Assembly (NCBI GenBank): GCA_003573635.1
Contig: QUTJ01031852.1
Location: forward strand, 1-64,000
DNA: 64,000 nucleotides
Direction of reading: 5' to 3'
From: Goniomonas avonlea
Taxonomy: Eukaryota; Cryptophyceae; Goniomonadida; Goniomonadaceae
Of the stretch, positions 61,701-64,000 are shown one piece after another; position 1 is the stretch's first letter, and every line of letters begins with the position of its first letter. A program made the position numbers and the translations under genes. The notes under the pieces were generated by a model. The model searched no databases. It was not told where the DNA came from and saw only the letters and a list, made by a program, of their open reading frames with translations.

Positions 61701-64000
61701 GAATAATTCCGTCTTGTGTGCCTCGCACCTTCCAGGTGGCGGACAAGCTTCCCCCAGCCACAAACTCAAGCTGCGGCGGTGTGAACGTCAAACCGGGCCC
61801 GCTCGGCCTGATCACAACACGGGTCGACGGCAAACTCGACACGGAGACGGTCAGCGACGCTGACTCGACATTATTGCCGAGCACAGGATAGGTCGGCAAT
61901 GTGAAGGCCTTTCCGTCCTGAATGGTCACACTGTCGAATGATGGCGTAAAGTGCTGTCTGTCTTGACCCGAGAGAGTGTAGGTGATCGATTGCACACCAT
62001 TCACCGTACCAGAGACCGTCCATGTTTGCGACCCGACACCAGTGAAAGAAAGTGACGTCGGGGAGAAGGTCAGTCCGTTGCCTGATGGAGTCACAGTCAC
62101 AGTCGCCGCAGCAGAGATGTCCACGCTGAGCTGCCCAGACGTCACACCGTTGCCCAGCACAGGGTATGTGGGGCGCAGGAGAGTCTTGGCTGAGAGGATG
62201 GTGATGCTGCCATCATTGGGAACCGTGAAATTGAACTGCGAGGCGCCGGAAACAGTGTACGTGATGACATGTTCGCCCTCTGCGCCTGAAACCGTCCAGG
62301 TCATCTGGGTTGCGCCGCCAGCCAGCCATCTGAGGGATGGAGGCGTAAATGTAAGTCCGGCTCCGCTCGGCGTGAGCCTGACTTCTTGCTGAGGCAAGGT
62401 TGAGACACGAATAGTCATCTGTTCCGACTGAACGCCTGAACCAAGCACAGAGTATGCAGGAACATCGAAGATGTGCTGCGCTCTCTGTACCGGCTGCACC
62501 CTGTCCGCTGGCGGTGTGTACTCATACTGGTCAGGCCCCGAGACCGTGTGTGAAACGGCGTGGAATCCTTCCAAGTTTCCAGTAACCTGCACAAACTTCA
62601 CAGCTGCGTCCGTTGCACTAAACAGGAACGAGGAAGGAGTGAAGGTGACACCGGGGCCAGACAGAGTGACCGTGACCGATGACGTGGGTGGCTGCGACAC
62701 GCTCACTGCTTGCGGTTCGCTGGTCTGACCCACATTGACAGTGGAGTAGGATGGGAGGTTGAGCGTCTTGGCTGGCTGAATCTTGATGCTGCCAGGCGAA
62801 GGCTGGGTGAAGTGGTACTTGTGGGGGCCCGACACGACATACGTGATGGGGTGCGTCCCATCGATTTCACCCTTCACAGTCCAAGTTTTGACAGTGGTGT
62901 CCGTGAAAGACAAGCTCGCTGGGGTGAAGGTCAGCCCCGGACCGGACGGTGTCACTGTCACGGTCCCTGGGTCGGAGGTTCCCACGTTTAATTCGCCAGA
63001 CGTCACGCTGTTGCCCAACGTACGATAGGGTGCAAAGCCAAAGGTTTTCGCAGGCTGAATGGCGATCTGACCAGGCTCAGGCGGGGTGTACTGATATTGA
63101 TCAGTTCCTGATATCGCGTAGAGGATAACCACAGGATCGCCAACCACGGCACCAGTCACCTTCCAAGTCCTCGAAGTGAAGCCACCCGAGAAAGTGATGC
63201 TTGAAGGCGAGAACGTTAGTCCTTCACCGCTCGGGGTTATCGTGACAGACGTGGGCGGTGTTTCTGAGACTTCCACAGTGAGCGAAGCTGACTGAACACC
63301 TTGGCCAAGAGTGGGGTAGGCCGGCAGGATGAAGCTCTTCGCTGGTTGGATGGTCAAGCTGCCGGTTGGCGGCTGTGTGTACTCGCCTGGGTCCTCGCCT
63401 GTGACCGTGTAGGTCACAGGGATATTGCCTTCTTGTGTCCCCACCACAGTCCAGTATTGGGTCGTTGAATCACTCGCGCGGGTCGTCGAGCGAAGAGAAG
63501 CTTGGCTAGGTTCAAAAACAAGATTCGGCGGTGTGAATGTCAGTCCAGGTCCAGAGGGTGTGATCACCACTCGATTCGATGGCATACTCGACACCGTCAC
63601 AGGAAGTGGCGCAGAGCTCACGCTGTTGCCGAGAACTGGGTAAGCAGGGAGCGTGAATGTACGGGCATCCTGGATCGTAATATTGCTCGTTTGAGGAGGG
63701 AAGTGCAACTGGTCTTGGCCAGACAATGTGTACGTGATTGTGTGCACCCCGTTGATAGAGCCTCGAACAGTCCACATCTGCGCCCCCTTCGAAGAGAAGG
63801 AAAGCGAGGCCGGAGTGAACGTAAGGCCAGTTCCAGACGGAGTCACAGCCACCGTCGCAGCAGACGAGATGTCAACACTCAGAGGTCCTGATGTGACCTC
63901 CTTGCCCAAAGTCGGGTACGTTGGCAAAACCAAGAGCTTGGCGGGAATGATTGTGATGCTGCCTGCATCTGGGACTGTGTAGTTGAACCTTGACGGACCC
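1163..64000 (-). CDS. Giant single-pass membrane protein with tandem beta-repeat ectodomain; 5' end outside window
   Basis: Preferred model: join of exons 64000-4531, 4419-4209, 4152-4072, 4012-3935, 3872-2990, 2906-2809, 2736-2240, 2085-1772, 1460-1222 and 1177-1163 on the minus strand, all introns GT-AG. Reading phases agree at every junction except inside exon 4012-3935 (see that entry). The frame is open to the right edge (first full codon at 63999), so the N terminus lies beyond the window. About 20,600 residues are visible. Order: ~180 units of ~95 residues in six cycling classes, ~20 bacterial-type Ig modules, ten IPT/TIG-like modules, an EGF-like module, a juxtamembrane beta domain, one transmembrane helix, and a cytoplasmic tail. 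I infer a type I surface protein used in adhesion or as a cell coat. Family resemblance comes from reading motifs, not a search. The gene as a whole is not one I recognise. The exact 3' end is less certain than the rest. Confidence 0.9.
1178..1221 (-). other. Intron 9 (44 nt, tentative)
   Basis: The donor is CAG|GTGAGA and the acceptor CTCCCTCCCAG, phase 0. It is short enough that retention is possible. An alternative acceptor for the same donor at 936-935 would make a 287-nt intron. Confidence 0.5.
1222..1460 (-). other. Cytoplasmic tail exon 9 (acidic)
   Basis: The acceptor CCGTGCAG ends at 1461 and the donor is CAG|GTGAGA at 1221. It enters in phase 1 and leaves in phase 0 after 239 nt. 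The product is Ser/Pro-rich, then acidic (ESGESGDDEAWDVDPDD), then aromatic (PPDYSWGEPWNRRF), and ends GGQIKFGAAMGQ. If the donor is not used, translation adds VRPLHRL and stops at 1200-1198, so an intron-retained form would be almost the same length. Confidence 0.75.
1590..1632. repeat. TG/CA dinucleotide microsatellite
   Basis: About 20 TG units on the plus strand with three CG-type interruptions, inside intron 8. The transcript carries CA repeats. Confidence 0.95.
1684..1718. repeat. 35-nt poly-C tract (poly-G in the transcript)
   Basis: An uninterrupted C run on the plus strand lies inside intron 8. In the pre-mRNA it is poly-G and could form a G-quadruplex. Length polymorphism and sequencing error are likely here, but it is intronic. 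Confidence 0.95.
1772..2085 (-). other. Cytoplasmic tail exon 8 with short coiled coil
   Basis: The acceptor CTCGCCCAG ends at 2086, chosen because its phase 2 entry fits exon 7 and it follows a pyrimidine stretch. The donor is GAAG|GTCAGT at 1771. The exon encodes about 104 residues. After a basic helix (KMDPKQIRLEFEKARRKS) comes the acidic SEDDDS and an amphipathic segment (IIKQLRQDNQIINLVLADL) with hydrophobic residues at heptad spacing. This suggests a short coiled coil or a partner-binding helix. Confidence 0.78.
2086..2239 (-). other. Intron 7 (154 nt), purine-rich on the sense strand
   Basis: The donor is GCAAG|GTATGT and the acceptor CCCTCGCCCAG, phase 2. Most of the interior is GA/GGG-rich on the transcribed sense, with many runs of three or more G. 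An earlier AG (CCCTAG at about 2215) gives the wrong phase. Confidence 0.72.
2112..2212. repeat. CT-rich (GA-rich in transcript) low-complexity tract
   Basis: CTCTCC and CCCCC runs on the plus strand lie inside intron 7. The transcript side has at least four separate runs of three or more G, so G-quadruplex formation is possible. Confidence 0.9.
2240..2736 (-). other. Cytoplasmic tail exon 7 (basic, Ser/Thr-rich)
   Basis: This 497-nt exon runs from the acceptor GTGCAG (2737) to the donor AAG|GTATGT (2239). It encodes about 165 residues: DDDESLAFGRLTRSRKRPP, later SSRALLVSSTPAGRNLTRS and SQQLLAGTPTRS, ending GQWAWKDVA. It is rich in R-x-x-S/T and S/T-P sites, so phosphorylation is plausible (inference). 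No globular domain is recognised. Confidence 0.78.
2737..2808 (-). other. Intron 6 (72 nt)
   Basis: The donor is GTG|GTAAGT and the acceptor CGTCGTGCAG, phase 0. The frame stays open through it, so retention would insert 24 residues, but both sites are strong. Confidence 0.72.
2809..2906 (-). other. Cytoplasmic tail exon 6
   Basis: The acceptor TTGGTGCAG ends at 2907 and the donor GTG|GTAAGT at 2808. This 98-nt exon enters in phase 1 and leaves in phase 0. It encodes a Pro/Ala-rich, probably disordered segment (RPEATRAPATPG, then VESPWGTV). Both splice sites are close to consensus. Confidence 0.75.
2907..2989 (-). other. Intron 5 (83 nt)
   Basis: The donor is ATGG|GTGCGT and the acceptor ATTGGTGCAG, phase 1. 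Reading through it without splicing adds Cys-rich sequence and soon leaves the conserved composition of the tail. Confidence 0.75.
2990..3239 (-). other. Cytoplasmic tail, first part (rest of exon 5)
   Basis: After the basic stop-transfer the chain runs RYKPEQRVLAAEIGYGEEMD, a WHMKPF segment, an acidic stretch GEDEGSGDEGG, then tyrosine and serine residues (SYASYSAE) and a proline run APQPPPEW. The exon ends in phase 1 at ATG G|GTGCGT (donor 2989-2988). Composition suggests disorder and possible docking of SH3/WW-type partners, but no domain is recognised. Confidence 0.8.
3240..3323 (-). other. Transmembrane helix with Cys-rich end and basic stop-transfer
   Basis: The segment from SYAATIALIAAICVLLW through CCCWIILYYCC is about 27 hydrophobic residues with no charge. 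RRRRQKRKDR follows immediately. By the positive-inside rule the repeats are outside and the C terminus is cytoplasmic (type I). Five Cys residues close to the inner face are candidates for S-palmitoylation (inference). This is the only convincing membrane span in the window. Confidence 0.92.
3475..3872 (-). other. Juxtamembrane extracellular beta domain (ZU5-like pattern)
   Basis: The start of exon 3872-2990 reads VPAGAV, then SVTVYGE, LILLLPQ, VPAIFTLEYN, LSLYTLDEVWRVWHKVP, VNETAGTISAPLYHFSWYTVF. The run of beta strands, the Leu-Tyr-x-x-Asp / Trp segment and the closing HFSWY resemble the ZU5 fold and related domains that end just outside membranes in animal and protist receptors. N-glycosylation sequons NVS, NKS, NTT and NET are present. 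About 45 residues (acidic DDDEH, then LSWFPG) link it to the membrane helix. The ZU5 assignment rests on pattern only. Confidence 0.55.
3873..3934 (-). other. Intron 4 (62 nt)
   Basis: The donor is AATT|GTGAGT and the acceptor GTTCTTGCAG. Phase 0 is required by the downstream juxtamembrane domain frame (PHSPVPDL). ATGAC lies upstream as a possible branch site. Confidence 0.78.
3935..4012 (-). other. Exon 4 with an apparent one-base frame conflict
   Basis: The acceptor ATGCAG precedes 4012 and the donor ATT|GTGAGT is at 3934. Entered from the EGF exon (phase 1), the frame reads HYHEVEQHYRLPVSQNK. The downstream exon, however, needs phase 0, which matches a different frame whose end reads KSASITFEI and joins smoothly to PHSPVPDLNTI. 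The switch falls at the AAA run (plus-strand TTT at 3960-3962), where one base too many would explain it. It could be a sequencing or assembly error, a real indel, or a misjudged splice site. Confidence 0.5.
4013..4071 (-). other. Intron 3 (59 nt)
   Basis: The donor GAAT|GTGAGT is a near-perfect consensus and the acceptor is CACCATGCAG. CTGAC upstream of the acceptor is a plausible branch site. It is phase 1 by the EGF frame. The frame on the far side is discussed under exon 4. Confidence 0.75.
4090..4221 (-). other. EGF-like module split by a phase-1 intron
   Basis: The spliced reading across intron 4208-4153 gives GDCHHHGWIHPDSGYCQC followed by EYTSHVGWFGDECDE, with four cysteines and Gly/aromatic residues placed as in small EGF-like modules. 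The first Cys codon is at 4221-4219 in exon 2. The rest is in exon 4152-4072. It follows the last IPT module and leads into the juxtamembrane domain. It is short for a classical six-Cys EGF, so a truncated EGF or laminin-like module is possible. Confidence 0.7.
4153..4208 (-). other. Intron 2 (56 nt)
   Basis: The donor is CATG|GTGCGA and the acceptor GCCACACAG, with a CTTAAC branch-like sequence about 20 nt before the acceptor. It is phase 1 and splits the EGF-like module. Confidence 0.85.
4420..4530 (-). other. Intron 1 (111 nt), containing a 20-bp tandem duplication
   Basis: The donor is CAG|GTACGC and the acceptor ATCTGTTTCAG, phase 0. It lies between IPT modules nine and ten. A 20-nt unit (plus-strand GGGTTTCATTGAGAACAAA core) occurs twice in tandem at 4464-4482 and 4484-4502 and accounts for 20 nt of the length. 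Confidence 0.88.
4464..4502. repeat. Two-copy 20-bp tandem duplication in intron 1
   Basis: Two identical 19-nt copies are separated by one base (4464-4482 and 4484-4502). Their identity shows the duplication is recent compared with the diverged protein repeats around it. Confidence 0.9.
6925..12129 (-). repeat. About 20 bacterial-adhesin-like Ig modules in a four-class cycle
   Basis: About 1,735 residues form modules of ~87 residues with the pattern IxAGxTxVxGTSxAPxG, VxVxVDGVxVG, DGTWxxxLxxxL, then VxAxxxD. This matches the Ig-like repeats of large bacterial surface adhesins (Big_6-type, by recall of the family pattern). Four classes alternate. Class a contains GKGTSxVRSVAP and class b VEPxGAxVxVYxNG. 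Class c has VTVFKNGVxxG and ends VVVxA, and class d is IYxPIxAGxTxVxGT. A d-like module (12129-11863) comes first, then cycles start (high coordinate) at 11862, 10836, 9771, 8712 and 7689, giving 1026, 1065, 1059 and 1023 nt. The last cycle is a-b-c only. Calcium-binding motifs are not obvious. The role is presumably a stalk or adhesive surface. Confidence 0.85.
12130..12411 (-). repeat. Degenerate terminal unit of the ~95-aa array
   Basis: This 94-residue unit keeps the periodic skeleton (LTLTFSSTDLIFSPANLTF, then SGPSEYEYPP). It has lost the YPVLGNGVTSG opening and the Trp of TWxV. It caps the array before the Ig-like modules begin at 12129. It is closest to class E by its Trp loss and YEYPP end, but class assignment is uncertain. 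Confidence 0.75.
12412..12978 (-). repeat. Last regular class A and class B units of the long array
   Basis: A 92-residue class A unit (12978-12703) and a 97-residue class B unit (12702-12412) close the regular cycle. They are more diverged than internal copies. For example, the A unit reads NISAHGSVTITPTG and the B unit starts DISLPSYPVLGANVTTG. C and D units do not follow. A degenerate unit ends the array. Confidence 0.85.
13570..13848 (-). repeat. Hybrid A/D repeat unit marking loss of three units
   Basis: This 93-residue unit starts as class A (SVDISDTA, SFQDVGAQTWTV) and ends as class D (KYHFTPP, then SIKIQPAK). It sits directly between an F unit and an E unit, where A, B, C and D are expected. 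The E-to-E spacing across it (14433 to 13569) is 864 nt instead of 1,722, so 858 nt or 286 residues are missing. That fits one in-frame unequal crossover or deletion between an A and a D unit of the same supermodule. Confidence 0.85.

Larger units (their letters stand above)
4531..64000 (-). other. Giant intron-free exon (at least 59.5 kb)
   Basis: One reading frame without a stop runs from the right edge to the donor at 4530/4529. The exon ends in CAG and the intron begins GTACGC. Translation past the donor hits a stop within 14 codons, as expected for intron sequence. The whole repeat ectodomain lies in this exon, whereas the next 3.4 kb carry nine introns. Neighbouring repeats differ at many synonymous sites, so the array does not look like a recent expansion or an assembly collapse artefact. 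Every unit boundary I measured keeps the same codon register. Confidence 0.95.
12130..64000 (-). repeat. Tandem array of ~180 protein repeats (~95 aa) in a six-class, 574-aa supermodule
   Basis: Each unit opens with a variant of LPTYPVLGNGVTSG, continues with VTVTPSGPGLTFTPxSLxF, then TWxVxG and a YxxSGxDxxxFTPP end. Classes cycle in fixed order. A has DIS-ATVTVTPSG and ends RDKLHFTP. B has VSVSSLPPTRVVITPSG. C has YPTLGQ and PPTSVTITPSG. D has NVGIS and ends KYHFTPP. E has YYTLNVGQTS, lacks the Trp of TWxV and ends VQPVQGA. F has VRVSSLP and ends SRFNYTVPDPG. E units begin (high coordinate) at 62766, 61044, 59322, 57594, 55872, 54141, 52419, 50697, 48975, 47244, 45522, 43791, 42069, 40347, 38625, 36894, 35175, 33453, 31701, 29979, 28245, 26523, 24801, 23079, 21357, 19632, 17910, 16155, 14433 and 13569. 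Eighteen of the 28 full spacings are exactly 1,722 nt. The others differ by small in-frame insertions or one lost codon. The units are presumably Ig-like or Calx-beta-like beta sandwiches (inference). I cannot assign a named family. Confidence 0.93.

Noticed and set aside
4560-63982. Dozens of plus-strand open frames of 60-330 residues across the array
   Set aside because: They repeat with the same period as the minus-strand units and are mirror translations of the conserved repeat codons. None has its own start context, introns or family.
4531-64000. Bacterial giant adhesin as the source of the sequence
   Set aside because: The Ig-like modules fit, but spliceosomal introns, the AATAAA signal, and the EGF/transmembrane/tail exons point to a eukaryotic nuclear gene.
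12130-64000. Array as an assembly artefact of one repeated clone
   Set aside because: Copies differ in protein sequence and at many synonymous sites, and carry private insertions. No two hexads look identical by eye.
12130-64000. Satellite DNA or transposon-derived tandem repeat
   Set aside because: The frame is intact over every unit, substitutions preserve protein motifs, and no transposase, terminal repeats or target duplications were seen.

Overview
The window is almost entirely one protein-coding gene on the minus strand of a eukaryotic nuclear genome. Spliceosomal GT-AG introns, an AATAAA signal after the stop codon, and a C-terminal transmembrane plus cytoplasmic tail rule out a bacterial gene. 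Coding DNA favours G or C at third positions. Short introns with GTGAGT/GTGCGT-type donors, and IPT repeats carrying a W-x-SDSS signature, suggest a free-living protist or alga. A cryptophyte such as Guillardia is my guess, but this is weak inference.

Layout, right (5' of the gene) to left (3'). From 64000 to 4531 one exon stays open for about 59.5 kb (at least 19,823 codons) and runs off the right edge, so the start codon and any signal peptide are not in view. It encodes: (1) 64000-12130, about 180 tandem ~95-residue beta-type units in six sequence classes (A-B-C-D-E-F) that cycle as a 574-residue (1,722 nt) supermodule, 29 full cycles plus remnants; (2) 12129-6925, about 20 bacterial-adhesin-like Ig modules cycling in four classes; (3) 6924-4531, nine IPT/TIG-like modules. 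Then the gene changes character. Nine short introns in 3.4 kb break up the tenth IPT module, a small EGF-like module, a juxtamembrane domain, one transmembrane helix (about 3323-3240) and a mostly disordered cytoplasmic tail with a short coiled coil. The stop is at 1163-1165 in the preferred model, with AATAAA at 1095-1100. The visible part encodes about 20,600 residues.

The architecture reads as a type I membrane protein: a very long, repetitive, nearly cysteine-free extracellular stalk, a compact membrane-proximal region and a cytoplasmic tail of several hundred residues. Adhesion, cell-coat or recognition is an inference; no enzyme domain is visible. No recognised gene name applies.

Positions 1-604 hold no gene I can support. 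Positions 605-934 contain an open frame that could be an alternative last exon. The many plus-strand open frames across 4.5-64 kb are antisense by-products of codon bias and repetition. I saw no tRNA, rRNA, CRISPR or transposon.
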